64,000 bases of DNA from Helicobacter pylori_CU (GCF_000259235.1 NC_017733.1:248001-312000), one strand, 5' to 3'. Counted from the first letter of the stretch, positions 1 to 8,797 are shown. Notes: generated by a model from the sequence alone, not told the origin. Numbers and translations are program-made.

Positions 1-534
1 TCTCTTGCCTTTATCCAAGCTTTTTTGGAGTCTTTTAAGGGCTTTTTAAATCAAGCGACTTTAATTAGCGTTTTAATAGCGAGCGTTTTAATCCTTTTTT
101 GCGCGATTTTGCTCCTTTTGGCTCTGCTTTTAAGAAACCGCATAGCTAGTTATATAGCAACAACAGCTTTTTTGGGCGCGTTTTTGAGCATGCCTTTTGT
201 TTTGAAGGTTTTACTCACTCAAGCGATTTACCCCATAGAAACACGCATCTTACATGCTAACCCTTTAAGTTATAGCAACGCCTTTTCTTTGCAAGTGGGA
301 GTCAAAAACCATTCCAAATTCAGTCTAAACAAATGCGTTTTACGCCTAGAAGTGCTTAAAAACTCTCACAATTTTGTAGAAGAGCATGCGTTTAAATGGT
401 TTGTCAAAAAAAGCTATGAAAAAACCTTTAAAGAAAAGATTTTGCCTGAAGAATCCAAGGTTTTTTCATTCTTTATTGACAACTACCCTTATTCAAAAAC
501 AGCCCCCTATCAAGTTTCTTTGTTTTGTTTATAG
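1..534 (+). CDS. DUF2393-like membrane protein, 5' end outside window
   Basis: The reading frame is open from base 1, and the first possible start inside the window is a TTG at 25 with no ribosome binding site before it, so the gene very likely begins upstream. The protein has two strongly hydrophobic segments at its N-terminus (about residues 12-37 and 43-65 from the TTG) and then a soluble domain of about 100 residues with beta-rich character. This resembles the epsilonproteobacterial DUF2393 family, whose function is unknown. It converges on the transporter genes that follow; the 53-base gap shows no clear terminator. Confidence 0.6.
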   Translation, partial: SLAFIQAFLESFKGFLNQATLISVLIASVLILFCAILLLLALLLRNRIASYIATTAFLGAFLSMPFVLKVLLTQAIYPIETRILHANPLSYSNAFSLQVGVKNHSKFSLNKCVLRLEVLKNSHNFVEEHAFKWFVKKSYEKTFKEKILPEESKVFSFFIDNYPYSKTAPYQVSLFCL

Positions 535-587
535 AAAATGAAAAGATAACACCCATGCGTTTGAGTATTTTTTAAGAGCTAGCCCCT

Positions 588-2138
588 TTAAAGCCTGGAT
601 TCCAACAAACGCTTCGTATAAGCATGCTTAGGGTTGTCAAACACTTCTTCAATAGCGCCCATTTCTACGACTTTCCCCTCACTCACCACTAACACCTTAT
701 CGCAAAACGCTTTGATCACGTCTAAATCATGGCTGATAAACAAATAGCTCAGATCCTGCTTTTCTTGTAAATCCAACAACAATTCCAACACGCTTTTTTG
801 AATGCTTTTGTCTAAAGCAGAAGTGGGCTCATCTAAAAGAATGATTTTAGGTTTTAAGGCAATCGCTCTAGCGATCGCTACTCTTTGGCGTTCCCCTCCA
901 CTGAGCTCATAAGCGTAAAAGTTAAGCAATTCAGGGTTTAAACACACTTCTTCTAAACAAAGTTCAGCTAAATGGTGCCATTCTTCTTTGGAAGATTTAG
1001 GGTAAGCAAAGCGCAAAGCTTCTATTAAAATGCTTTGAATGCTTAAGCGAGGATTTAATGAAGCGTAAGGGTCTTGAAACACCATTTGCAAGATCTTGCG
1101 GTAGGGTTTGAACGCCTTAGAATTTAAAGGCCCCACGCTTTGGCCTAAAATCTTTTCTTCTCCGCTGTTTAAAGCGAGTTTTAAAAGCCCTAACGCCAAA
1201 GAGCTTTTCCCGCTCCCGCTTTCGCCAATGATGCCGATGTTTTCTTTGGCTTTGAGGGAAAAATTGACTGATGCGATAAGGGGCTTTTTTAAAGAAGGCC
1301 TAAAAAAGCGTTTTTGCAAGTAATAAACGCTAAAATCTTCCACCTCTAAAAGCGTTTCATCTAGCGCTTTTAAATTTTTAGCGGGCAAGTTTGAAGCTTG
1401 AATCAAGAGCTTTGAATATTCATGCTTGGGGTCATTAAAAAGCTCTTTAGTCAAATTGGTTTCTACTATCTCGCCTTTTTTTAGCACATAAACCCTATCG
1501 GCCAAGCGTTTGACCGCTTTTAAATCATGGCTAATGAATAAAAGAGCGATGTTTTTTTCCACACTCAATTGTTTGAGCAAGTCTAAAATCTGGTTTTGGA
1601 TTTGCGCATCTAGCGCGGTGGTAGGCTCATCGCAAATGAGCAGTTTGGGCGCATTAATAATGCCCATAGCGATACACACTCTTTGGCGTTGCCCTCCGCT
1701 CAATTCATAAGGGTAACGATCCAAAAACTTTTCATCTAATTGGACTTGTTTCATGGCGTTTAAAACTTTTTCTTTAAGGAGCGTTTTAGAAGCGTTTTTA
1801 TGGTGTAAAAAATAGGCTTCACTCATTTGCTTGCCGATTTTATGCAAGGGGTTTAGGCTGGATAGGGGGTCTTGAGCGATGTAAGCGATAATATTTCCCC
1901 TTAAATGCTGCATAAACGCTTCGCTTTCTTTTAAAAGGTTGGTTGTTTCAAACAGCACTTCGCCATTATGGGGCTTGAATCTAGGGTTTAAACGCATGAT
2001 GAGATTAGCGATAGAGCTTTTCCCACTCCCGCTCTCGCCCACGATCGCCACTCTTTCGCTAGGATTTAACGAAATATTGATGTTTTGGAGCGAAAAATGC
2101 GCGTTTAAAACGCAGTTCAAGTTTTTGATTTCTAGCAT
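588..2138 (-). CDS. oppD: Peptide ABC transporter, double ATPase (OppD/YejF type)
   Basis: This is one polypeptide of 516 residues with two complete ABC ATPase domains. The first has Walker A GESGSGKSS at about 34-42, signature LSGGQ at 146-150 and Walker B LLICDE at 166-171; the second has Walker A at about 305-313, LSGGE at 412-416 and Walker B ILLDE at 433-437. A tandem ATPase plus the YejE-like permease beside it points to a YejF-type oligopeptide or microcin-C-like importer; H. pylori annotations call it OppD. It energises import at the inner membrane. It lies 9 bases after the permease gene and is surely cotranscribed. No binding protein or second permease is nearby. Confidence 0.92.
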   Translation of the reverse strand: MLEIKNLNCVLNAHFSLQNINISLNPSERVAIVGESGSGKSSIANLIMRLNPRFKPHNGEVLFETTNLLKESEAFMQHLRGNIIAYIAQDPLSSLNPLHKIGKQMSEAYFLHHKNASKTLLKEKVLNAMKQVQLDEKFLDRYPYELSGGQRQRVCIAMGIINAPKLLICDEPTTALDAQIQNQILDLLKQLSVEKNIALLFISHDLKAVKRLADRVYVLKKGEIVETNLTKELFNDPKHEYSKLLIQASNLPAKNLKALDETLLEVEDFSVYYLQKRFFRPSLKKPLIASVNFSLKAKENIGIIGESGSGKSSLALGLLKLALNSGEEKILGQSVGPLNSKAFKPYRKILQMVFQDPYASLNPRLSIQSILIEALRFAYPKSSKEEWHHLAELCLEEVCLNPELLNFYAYELSGGERQRVAIARAIALKPKIILLDEPTSALDKSIQKSVLELLLDLQEKQDLSYLFISHDLDVIKAFCDKVLVVSEGKVVEMGAIEEVFDNPKHAYTKRLLESRL

Positions 2139-2147
2139 ATAACCCCC

Positions 2148-3164
2148 TTATTTGAGCATGTTGGCGTTGAAAGCATCGCGCACCCCTTCGCCAATGAACA
2201 CCAAAACAGAAAGCAACAAGCTAATGGCTACAAACGCAACGATGGCTAAATGGGGCGTAGTGAGATTATCCTTGCCTTGATTGACTAATTCGCCCAAGCT
2301 CGCGCTCCCTATAGGCATGCCAAAACCCAAGAAATCCAAAGACACTAAAGTGGAAATGCTAGCCGCCATTAAAAACGGCACATAAGTGATCGTCGCCACT
2401 AAAGCGTTGGGTAAAACATGGTAGAAAATGATTTTTAAATCATTCACCCCAAGCGCTCTAGCGGCTTTGGTGTAGTCCATATTCCTTGCTTTTAAAAACT
2501 CCGTGCGCACGACTTGAGAAAGCCCCATCCAGCTAAAGAGCAAGACTAAAAATAAAATGATCCAAAAATTGGAATTAAACGCGCTAGAAATCACAATGAG
2601 TAAAAAAAGCATGGGAATGGCGCTCCAAATCTCGCTCAACCTTTGCCCTAATAAATCCACTAACCCTCCATAATACCCCTGAAACGCTCCCAAACTCACG
2701 CCAATAAGAACGCTAAAAAGGGTGAGTAAAATCCCAAACACTAACGAAACCCGATAGCCATAAACCAGCCTGGCTAACACGTCTCTGGCTTGATCGTCTG
2801 TGCCTAAAAGGTGTTTGAAGCTTGGGGGGGTGGGGGCAGGCGAGTCTAAATCCATAATGATCGTATCGTAGCTATAAGGAATGAGCGCATGGATGATGAA
2901 AGCGTCTTTTAAGAGCGTGTTTTGCACATAAGGATCGTTATAGTCCGTAGGGGTGAAAAAATCGCCTCCAAACTCCACTTCCGCATAGTTTTTAAACATA
3001 GGGAAATACGCTTTATTGTCTTTATAGATGAATAAGGGGCGATCATTGACCCACAAGGGGGCTAAAAGAGAAAGCGCTAATAAAGCGATAAAAAGATAGA
3101 GTGAAAACACCGCCCGCTTATTCTTTTTAAAACTAAGAATACGCATTTTAAACAAACTGCTCAC
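2148..3164 (-). CDS. oppC: Peptide ABC transporter permease (OppC/YejE type)
   Basis: Inner-membrane permease of about 338 residues. It has an N-terminal helix, a long periplasmic insert with the YejE-like stretches FGGDFFTPTDYNDP and PAPTPPSFKHLLGTDDQARD, and then the usual five-helix BPD_transp_1 core with the EAA-loop region near AARALGVNDLKIIF. A TTG at 3170 would extend it by two codons, but the Shine-Dalgarno AAGGGAG (3178-3172) is only 1 base from it and 7 bases from the GTG at 3164, so GTG is chosen. It pairs with the tandem ATPase downstream. The periplasmic insert is a strong sign that this belongs to the YejE subgroup rather than classical OppC. Confidence 0.92.
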   Translation of the reverse strand: MSSLFKMRILSFKKNKRAVFSLYLFIALLALSLLAPLWVNDRPLFIYKDNKAYFPMFKNYAEVEFGGDFFTPTDYNDPYVQNTLLKDAFIIHALIPYSYDTIIMDLDSPAPTPPSFKHLLGTDDQARDVLARLVYGYRVSLVFGILLTLFSVLIGVSLGAFQGYYGGLVDLLGQRLSEIWSAIPMLFLLIVISSAFNSNFWIILFLVLLFSWMGLSQVVRTEFLKARNMDYTKAARALGVNDLKIIFYHVLPNALVATITYVPFLMAASISTLVSLDFLGFGMPIGSASLGELVNQGKDNLTTPHLAIVAFVAISLLLSVLVFIGEGVRDAFNANMLK

Positions 3165-3198
3165 GCTCAAACTCCCTTGATGAAAAACAATTCCTAAG

Positions 3199-3214
3199 AT
3201 TATAATTAATTATA
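3199..3214 (-). promoter_or_regulatory. Overlapping -10 boxes in a palindrome before oppC
   Basis: TATAATTAATTATA at 3201-3214 is a perfect 14-base palindrome. On the minus strand it supplies two TATAAT boxes (3214-3209 and 3204-3199), which would start transcripts about 28-38 bases before the oppC GTG. On the plus strand it also gives a TATAAT. The AT-rich dyad could additionally bind a regulator, but nothing more specific can be read from it. Confidence 0.5.
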
Positions 3215-3275
3215 GGTAATACTAGCAAGAAAATGGGTTTGATCAATAAAGAAAAAGGATAAGCGTAATAAATAA

Positions 3276-3351
3276 TGGTGGAGTGTAGGGGGTTCGAACC
3301 CCTGACCTCAACGCTGCCAGCGTTGCGCTCTCCCAACTGAGCTAACACCCC
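3276..3351 (-). tRNA. tRNA-Ala, anticodon GGC
   Basis: The minus strand folds as a full 76-base cloverleaf: acceptor GGGGTGT with ACACTCC, D arm GCTC/GAGC, anticodon arm CAACG-CTGGCAG-CGTTG with anticodon GGC, T arm AGGGG-TTCGAAC-CCCCT, discriminator A and an encoded CCA. The acceptor stem has the G3-U70 wobble pair that defines alanine identity. It reads GCC and GCU alanine codons. Confidence 0.97.
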
Positions 3352-3369
3352 AAATAAAATTAAGCGAGC

Positions 3370-3398
3370 ATTATAACATTTTGCTTAAAAGATGTCAA
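3370..3398 (-). promoter_or_regulatory. Consensus promoter of tRNA-Ala
   Basis: On the minus strand there is TTGACA (3398-3393), a 17-base spacer and TATAAT (3375-3370), an exact match to the housekeeping sigma consensus. The bases after the -10 read GCTCGC, a GC-rich discriminator of the type linked to stringent control of stable RNA genes. The transcript would start near 3363-3361, about 10 bases before the mature tRNA. Confidence 0.85.
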
Positions 3399-3509
3399 TT
3401 TGATGCTTTTTTGAAACACTTAATAGCAAATTAAGAATGATTATCTTAAAATTAGAAAGTTTCTTTTATGGATTAAGTAAAATCACTTATCAAAGCAAAA
3501 AGGATATTT

Positions 3510-4952
3510 TTGAAAAACCACTCCTTTAAAAAAACGATCGCTCTTTCCTTGCTAGCGAGCATGTCTTTGTGTAACGCTGAAGAAGATGGGGCGTTTTTTG
3601 TCATAGATTATCAAACGAGTTTGGCCAGACAGGAATTGAAAAATCCAGGCTTCACCCAAGCGCAAGAATTAAAGCAACTCATTAGAGATGGGGCTGTGAG
3701 GTTGCAAACTTCTGCTATCCCCTTATCCTACTACTTGGATATTTTAGGGAATAAAACAAAAACTCTTTTGAGTGAAAGCCTGAAAAACAATGCACAACCA
3801 TCACAGCAAAACGGACCATCAAACCAAGCCTTAGCCAATTTAGAGCAATCTCTAGGGATTTTAGGAAAACTATTGGATCTATCCCAACAATACGCTAATC
3901 AGGGTGTCATTAAGCCTTTGGTGGTGGATGTGGGGAATAAACAAATCGGTATCACCGATAGCATGCTCTTAGTGGCTCAAAACATCGTTTTAGCTTTAGG
4001 GCAAGTGGATTTGAGTAAAATCCAACAAAACAATAACGGACAGCTATACGAAAACATCATGAAAGTCATGCTTTTAGGCGCAGGCGGGACTAATGGAGCG
4101 TATAATGGCGTGAGCGTGGGCGATATTGCCACAGGCATGCAAAATTTTTCTTCGCAAACGGGCTTGATAGGGGCTGATTCTACGGTGAGCGAGCTCAATG
4201 CTTTGATTAAGAGCGGGATTTCTTTGGATCGTGAGACTTTGAGGTTAGGGAGTTTTATTGAAAAAAATATTTGTAGCAGTGCATCGTCTTGTTTTACTGG
4301 GAGTCAGCTTATTTATAAGAAAGGACTAGATAGAGTCATAAATATCATCAACGCGAGTTTAGGTCAGTTTGAATCTTCGGCTAGTTCTCTTTATAAGATT
4401 TCTTATATCCCTAACCTCTTTTCTCTCAAAGATTATCAGTCAGCGAGCATGAACGGCTTTGGGGCTAAGATGGGCTATAAACAATTTTTCACCCATAAGA
4501 AAAATATTGGCTTAAGGTATTACGGGTTTTTGGATTATGGCTATGCGAATTTTGGCGATACGAATTTAAAAGTGGGGGCGAATCTCGTTACTTATGGGGT
4601 AGGGACGGATTTTTTATGCAATGTGTATGAACGCTCTAGAAGGAGGGAAAGGACTACGATCGGTCTTTTCTTTGGCGCTCAAATTGCAGGGCAAACTTGG
4701 AGCACGAATGTAACGAACTTATTGAGTGGGCAAAGGCCTGATGTCAAGTCCAGTTCGTTCCAATTCTTGTTTGATTTGGGCGTGCGCACCAACTTTGCAA
4801 AAACCAATTTCAATAAGCACAGGCTGGACCAAGGGATAGAATTTGGGGTGAAAATCCCTGTTATCGCTCATAAATATTTCGCAACCCAAGGCTCAAGTGC
4901 GAGCTATATGAGGAATTTTAGCTTCTATGTGGGCTATTCAGTCGGTTTTTAA
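3510..4952 (+). CDS. hopF: Hop-family outer membrane protein (HopF-like)
   Basis: An outer-membrane protein of 480 residues. The TTG start follows AAGGA by 5 bases. The signal peptide covers about residues 1-23 with cleavage after CNA, giving the mature N-terminus EEDGAFF, which is typical of Hop proteins. The C-terminal half carries the conserved Hop barrel stretches (MGYKQFF, GLRYYGFLDYGY, YGVGTDFL, FDLGVRTNF, GVKIPVI) and ends in an aromatic residue (GYSVGF), the usual signal for barrel insertion. Two cysteines in the loop region (CSSASSC) probably form a small disulfide loop. It is the first of two tandem paralogues. The split into HopF and HopG is from remembered gene order in the species and is less sure than the family. 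Confidence 0.85.
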   Translation: MKNHSFKKTIALSLLASMSLCNAEEDGAFFVIDYQTSLARQELKNPGFTQAQELKQLIRDGAVRLQTSAIPLSYYLDILGNKTKTLLSESLKNNAQPSQQNGPSNQALANLEQSLGILGKLLDLSQQYANQGVIKPLVVDVGNKQIGITDSMLLVAQNIVLALGQVDLSKIQQNNNGQLYENIMKVMLLGAGGTNGAYNGVSVGDIATGMQNFSSQTGLIGADSTVSELNALIKSGISLDRETLRLGSFIEKNICSSASSCFTGSQLIYKKGLDRVINIINASLGQFESSASSLYKISYIPNLFSLKDYQSASMNGFGAKMGYKQFFTHKKNIGLRYYGFLDYGYANFGDTNLKVGANLVTYGVGTDFLCNVYERSRRRERTTIGLFFGAQIAGQTWSTNVTNLLSGQRPDVKSSSFQFLFDLGVRTNFAKTNFNKHRLDQGIEFGVKIPVIAHKYFATQGSSASYMRNFSFYVGYSVGF

Positions 4953-4964
4953 GGAAGGCTCTTG

Positions 4965-6377
4965 ATGAAAAACACCAATACAAAAGAGATAAAGAATACA
5001 AGAATGAAAAAAGGTCAATACCACACGCTCAAAAAGGGGCTTTTAAAAACCGCTCTGCTTTTTAGCCTTCCTTTAAGCGTGGCGTTAGCTGAAGACGATG
5101 GCTTTTATATGGGAGTGGGCTATCAAATCGGCGGCGCGCAACAAAATATCAATAACAAAGGCAGCACCTTAAGGAATAATGTCATTGATGATTTCCGCCA
5201 AGTGGGCGTGGGTATGGCAGGGGGTAATGGGCTTTTAGCTTTAGCGACAAACACGACCATGGACGCTCTTTTAGGGATAGGCAATCAAATTATCAATACT
5301 AATACAACTGTTGACAACAACAACGCAGAGTTAACCCAGTTTAAAAAAATACTCCCTCAAATTGAGCAACGCTTTGAAGCGAATAAAAACGCTTATAGCG
5401 TTCAAGCCTTGCAAGTGTATTTGAGTAACGTGCTGTATAACTTGGTTAATAATAGTAATAATGGCAGCAACAATGGAGTCGTTCCTGAATATGTGGGGAT
5501 TATAAAAGTTCTCTATGGTTCTCAAAATGAATTCAGTCTCTTAGCCACCGAGAGCGTGGCGCTTTTAAACGCGCTCACAAGGGTGAATTTAGATAGCAAT
5601 TCGGTGTTTTTAAAAGGGCTATTAGCCCAAATGCAGCTTTTTAATGACACTTCTGCAGCAAAGCTAGGCCAGATCGCAGAAAGCTTGAATAAGAGCGGTG
5701 GTGCAGGGGCCATGCTCCAAAAGGATGTGAAAACCATCTCGGATCGAATCGCTACTTACCAAGAGAATTTAAAACAGCTAGGAGGAATGCTGAATAATTA
5801 CGATGAGCCTTACTTGCCCCAATTTGGGCCAGGCACAAGCTCTCAGCATGGGGTTATTAATGGCTTTGGCATTCAAATGGGCTATAAGCAATTTTTTGGG
5901 AACAAGCGGAATATAGGCTTACGATATTACGCTTTCTTTGATTACGGCTTTACGCAATTGGGCAGTCTTAGCAGCGCTGTTAAAGCGAATATCTTTACTT
6001 ATGGCGCTGGCACGGACTTTTTATGGAATATCTTTAGAAGGGTTTTTAGCGATCAGTCCTTGAATGTGGGGGTGTTTGGGGGCATTCAAATAGCGGGTAA
6101 CACTTGGGATAGCTCTTTAAGAGGTCAAATTGAAAACTCGTTTAAAGAATACCCCACTCCCACGAATTTCCAATTTTTATTTAATTTGGGCTTAAGGGCT
6201 CATTTTGCCAGCACCATGCACCGCCGGTTTTTGAGCACGTCTCAAAGCATTCAGCATGGGATGGAATTTGGCGTGAAAATCCCGGCTATCAATCAAAGGT
6301 ATTTGAGGGCCAATGGGGCTGATGTGGATTACAGGCGTTTGTATGCGTTCTATATCAATTACACGATAGGCTTTTAA
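4965..6377 (+). CDS. hopG: Hop-family outer membrane protein (HopG-like)
   Basis: Outer-membrane protein of 470 residues, paralogous to the gene before it. TAAGGAAGG at 4950-4958 overlaps the previous stop and sits 6 bases from the ATG at 4965, so this start is preferred over the TTG at 4962. The signal peptide is unusually late: about 15 polar residues precede MKKGQYHTLKKG, then a hydrophobic core and cleavage at ALA-EDDGFYMG. The C-terminal barrel repeats the Hop signature (MGYKQFF, GLRYYAFFDYGF, YGAGTDFL, FNLGLRAHF, GVKIPAI) and ends in TIGF. An internal ATG about 15 codons in could be an alternative start with a standard-length signal peptide. Cotranscription with hopF is likely. Confidence 0.85.
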   Translation: MKNTNTKEIKNTRMKKGQYHTLKKGLLKTALLFSLPLSVALAEDDGFYMGVGYQIGGAQQNINNKGSTLRNNVIDDFRQVGVGMAGGNGLLALATNTTMDALLGIGNQIINTNTTVDNNNAELTQFKKILPQIEQRFEANKNAYSVQALQVYLSNVLYNLVNNSNNGSNNGVVPEYVGIIKVLYGSQNEFSLLATESVALLNALTRVNLDSNSVFLKGLLAQMQLFNDTSAAKLGQIAESLNKSGGAGAMLQKDVKTISDRIATYQENLKQLGGMLNNYDEPYLPQFGPGTSSQHGVINGFGIQMGYKQFFGNKRNIGLRYYAFFDYGFTQLGSLSSAVKANIFTYGAGTDFLWNIFRRVFSDQSLNVGVFGGIQIAGNTWDSSLRGQIENSFKEYPTPTNFQFLFNLGLRAHFASTMHRRFLSTSQSIQHGMEFGVKIPAINQRYLRANGADVDYRRLYAFYINYTIGF

Positions 6378-6475
6378 GCTCTTTTTAGGGCTTATAAAGA
6401 GGCTCTTTACTTTTTTTTGGTATTCTAACAAGCTTTTAAACAATCCAATCTACTTTGTTTTAAGGATAATATTTT

Positions 6476-7711
6476 ATGGCAGATGTCGTTGTGGGGATCC
6501 AGTGGGGAGATGAGGGGAAGGGAAAAATTGTTGATAGGATCGCTAAAGATTATGACTTTGTGGTGCGCTATCAAGGCGGGCATAATGCTGGGCATACCAT
6601 TGTGCATAAGGGGGTTAAGCACTCTTTGCATTTAATGCCCTCAGGGGTTTTATACCCCAAATGCAAGAACATCATTTCTAGTGCGGTGGTCGTGAGCGTT
6701 AAGGATTTGTGCGAAGAAATCAGCGCGTTTGAGGATTTAGAAAATCGTTTGTTTGTCAGCGACAGAGCCCATGTGATCTTGCCCTATCATGCCAAAAAAG
6801 ACGCTTTTAAAGAAAAATCTCAAAACATCGGCACGACTAAAAAAGGCATAGGCCCTTGCTATGAGGATAAAATGGCCAGGAGCGGGATAAGAATGGGGGA
6901 TTTATTAGACGATACCATATTAGAAGAGAAACTAAACGCGCATTTCAAAGCCATTGAGCCTTTTAAGGAAGCGTATGATTTGGGCGAGGATTACGAAAAA
7001 GATTTGAGAGGGTATTTTAAAGCTTACGCTCCAAAAATTCGCCCCTTTATCAAAGACACGACAAGCATGCTGATAGAAGCGAACCAAAAGGGTGAAAAAA
7101 TCCTATTAGAAGGGGCGCAAGGCACGCTTTTAGACATTGATTTAGGGACTTACCCTTTTGTAACAAGCTCTAACACCACGAGCGCTAGCGCTTGCGTGAG
7201 CACTGGCTTAAACCCTAAAGCGATCAATGAAGTGATGGGCATCACGAAAGCGTATTGTACTCGTGTGGGGAACGGGCCTTTCCCTAGCGAAGATTCTACA
7301 CCCATGGGCGATCATTTAAGGACTAAGGGCGCGGAGTTTGGCACGACAACCAAGCGCCCAAGGCGTTGCGGATGGCTGGATTTGGTGGCTTTAAAATACG
7401 CTTGCGCTTTGAATGGTTGCACGCAATTAGCTTTAATGAAATTAGATGTTTTGGACGGGATTGATGCGATTAAGGTGTGCGTGGCTTATGAAAGAAAGGG
7501 CGAAAGATTGGAGGCTTTCCCTAGCGATTTGAAAGATTGCACGCCGGTCTATCAAACTTTTAAAGGCTGGGAAAAAAGCGTGGGCGTGAGAAAATTAGAG
7601 GATTTAGAGCCAAACGCCAGAGAGTATATCCGTTTTATTGAAAAAGAAGTGGGGGTAAAAATCCGCCTTATTTCTACAAGCCCTGAAAGAGAAGACACGA
7701 TTTTTCTATGA
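6476..7711 (+). CDS. purA: Adenylosuccinate synthetase
   Basis: Joins IMP and aspartate using GTP to form adenylosuccinate, the first committed step to AMP, in the cytoplasm. The N-terminus has the family motif QWGDEGKGK at about residues 9-17 and GGHNAGHT at 34-41. Further on are GIGPCYEDK, EGAQGTLLD and the GTP-binding GVRK region. The length of 411 residues is normal for the family. AAGGA lies about 10 bases before the ATG. The gene overlaps the next one by 4 bases (ATGA), so it heads a run that continues into membrane and motility-like genes. Confidence 0.97.
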   Translation: MADVVVGIQWGDEGKGKIVDRIAKDYDFVVRYQGGHNAGHTIVHKGVKHSLHLMPSGVLYPKCKNIISSAVVVSVKDLCEEISAFEDLENRLFVSDRAHVILPYHAKKDAFKEKSQNIGTTKKGIGPCYEDKMARSGIRMGDLLDDTILEEKLNAHFKAIEPFKEAYDLGEDYEKDLRGYFKAYAPKIRPFIKDTTSMLIEANQKGEKILLEGAQGTLLDIDLGTYPFVTSSNTTSASACVSTGLNPKAINEVMGITKAYCTRVGNGPFPSEDSTPMGDHLRTKGAEFGTTTKRPRRCGWLDLVALKYACALNGCTQLALMKLDVLDGIDAIKVCVAYERKGERLEAFPSDLKDCTPVYQTFKGWEKSVGVRKLEDLEPNAREYIRFIEKEVGVKIRLISTSPEREDTIFL

Positions 7712-8136
7712 AAAAATTCGCTTCTGTGTTGGTGCAATTAAAAACCCTTGCGTTAGAAAAAATAGAGCGAAAGCTTGAAAGCAAGCGTTTAGAATTGCAA
7801 CAAAACGAGCGAGAAATTTTGGACAAACAAGCCCAATTGAGCGCGTTTAAAAACCCTGAATTGGGGGGAATGAGCCTTTTTTTACAAACCCAGCAATTAA
7901 AAAGCGCTCTAAGAATGGAGATAGAATATTGCCAACAAGAGGGCGAGAATTTAACTAAGGATTTAAAAGTTTTAGAAAAAGATTATCTTTTGGCCAACCA
8001 GGAATTAGAAAAAGCTAAAATCATTTTAGAAAAGGAAAAACAAAAAGAAAAGGAAATTTTGGAAAAAAAAGAGCAGGTTCTTTTAGACGAAAACGCCATG
8101 ATTTTACACTGGCAAAAAGGGGGCTTGCATGCGTAA
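7708..8136 (+). CDS. FliJ-like coiled-coil protein
   Basis: A 142-residue, very charged and helix-forming protein with heptad-like spacing of leucine and glutamate through nearly the whole length, and no signal peptide or membrane segment. Size and pattern match FliJ-type escort proteins of flagellar export. Published work on the H. pylori gene after purA describes a FliJ-like protein affecting motility (recalled, not checked). Its ATG overlaps the purA stop by 4 bases and its end overlaps the next gene by 8, so translation is likely coupled. A generic coiled-coil protein cannot be excluded by sequence alone. Confidence 0.7.
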   Translation: MKKFASVLVQLKTLALEKIERKLESKRLELQQNEREILDKQAQLSAFKNPELGGMSLFLQTQQLKSALRMEIEYCQQEGENLTKDLKVLEKDYLLANQELEKAKIILEKEKQKEKEILEKKEQVLLDENAMILHWQKGGLHA

Positions 8137-8797
8137 AATCTTGTTAATGGGCTTAATTTTACAAGCGTTCTTTGGCGAAGAAGCCGTGCAAGAATTGTTG
8201 CAATGCTCTGCGATTTTTGAATCTAAAAAAGCCGAATTGAAAGACGATTTGCGCCAATTGAGTGAAAAAGAGCAGTCTTTAAGGATCTTGCAAACCGAAA
8301 ACGCCCGCCTTTTAGATGAAAAAAGCGATCTATTAAACAAGAAAGAAAAAGAAATAGACGAAAAACTGAAAAATTTAGCGGCTAAAGAAGAAGCCTTTAA
8401 AACCTTACAAACAGAAGAAAAGAAACGCCTTAAAAATTTGATAGAAGAAAATGAAGAAATTTTAAGAGAAATCAAGCAGGCTAAAGACAGCAAGATTGGC
8501 GAGACTTATTCTAAAATGAAAGATTCTAAATCGGCTCTGATTTTAGAAAATTTACCCACTCAAAACGCCTTAGAAATTTTAATGGCGCTAAAACCCCAAG
8601 AATTAGGTAAAATTTTAGCCAAAATGGATCCTAAAAAAGCGGCGGCTTTGACAGAGTTGTGGCAAAAACCCCCAAAAGAAAATAAAGAAAATAAAGAAAG
8701 CCAAAAAACCATAGATCCCACGCCCCCTACACCACCCACGCCTTTAAAAGAGCCGATAATAAAAGATCCTAATACCAAAGAGCCAACGGGGGTATGA
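8129..8797 (+). CDS. Exported coiled-coil protein with MgtE_N/MotE-like domain
   Basis: A 222-residue protein. Residues 1-16 are a short hydrophobic export signal (MRKILLMGLILQAFFG), about 30-130 form a long charged coiled coil, about 145-180 form a small helical domain with LPTQNALEILMALKPQELGKI and MDPKKAAALTELW, and the tail is proline-rich (PTPPTPPTP). The helical domain resembles MgtE_N domains, as in the periplasmic motility chaperone MotE. Together with the FliJ-like neighbour this suggests a flagellar or motility role, but that is inference. It is overlapped on both sides (8 and 4 bases). Confidence 0.65.
   Translation: MRKILLMGLILQAFFGEEAVQELLQCSAIFESKKAELKDDLRQLSEKEQSLRILQTENARLLDEKSDLLNKKEKEIDEKLKNLAAKEEAFKTLQTEEKKRLKNLIEENEEILREIKQAKDSKIGETYSKMKDSKSALILENLPTQNALEILMALKPQELGKILAKMDPKKAAALTELWQKPPKENKENKESQKTIDPTPPTPPTPLKEPIIKDPNTKEPTGV

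Noticed and set aside
3148..3348. Minus-strand open frame running through the tRNA-Ala
   Set aside because: It reads the tRNA itself and ends in the oppC start; no protein is plausible.
3430..3450. AATGATTATC before hopF as a Fur site
   Set aside because: Only one half-site is recognisable; no dyad.
6379..6420. CTCTTT/AAAGAG hairpin with a T run after hopG as a terminator
   Set aside because: The stem is only six AT-rich pairs with an 11-base loop; too weak to list.
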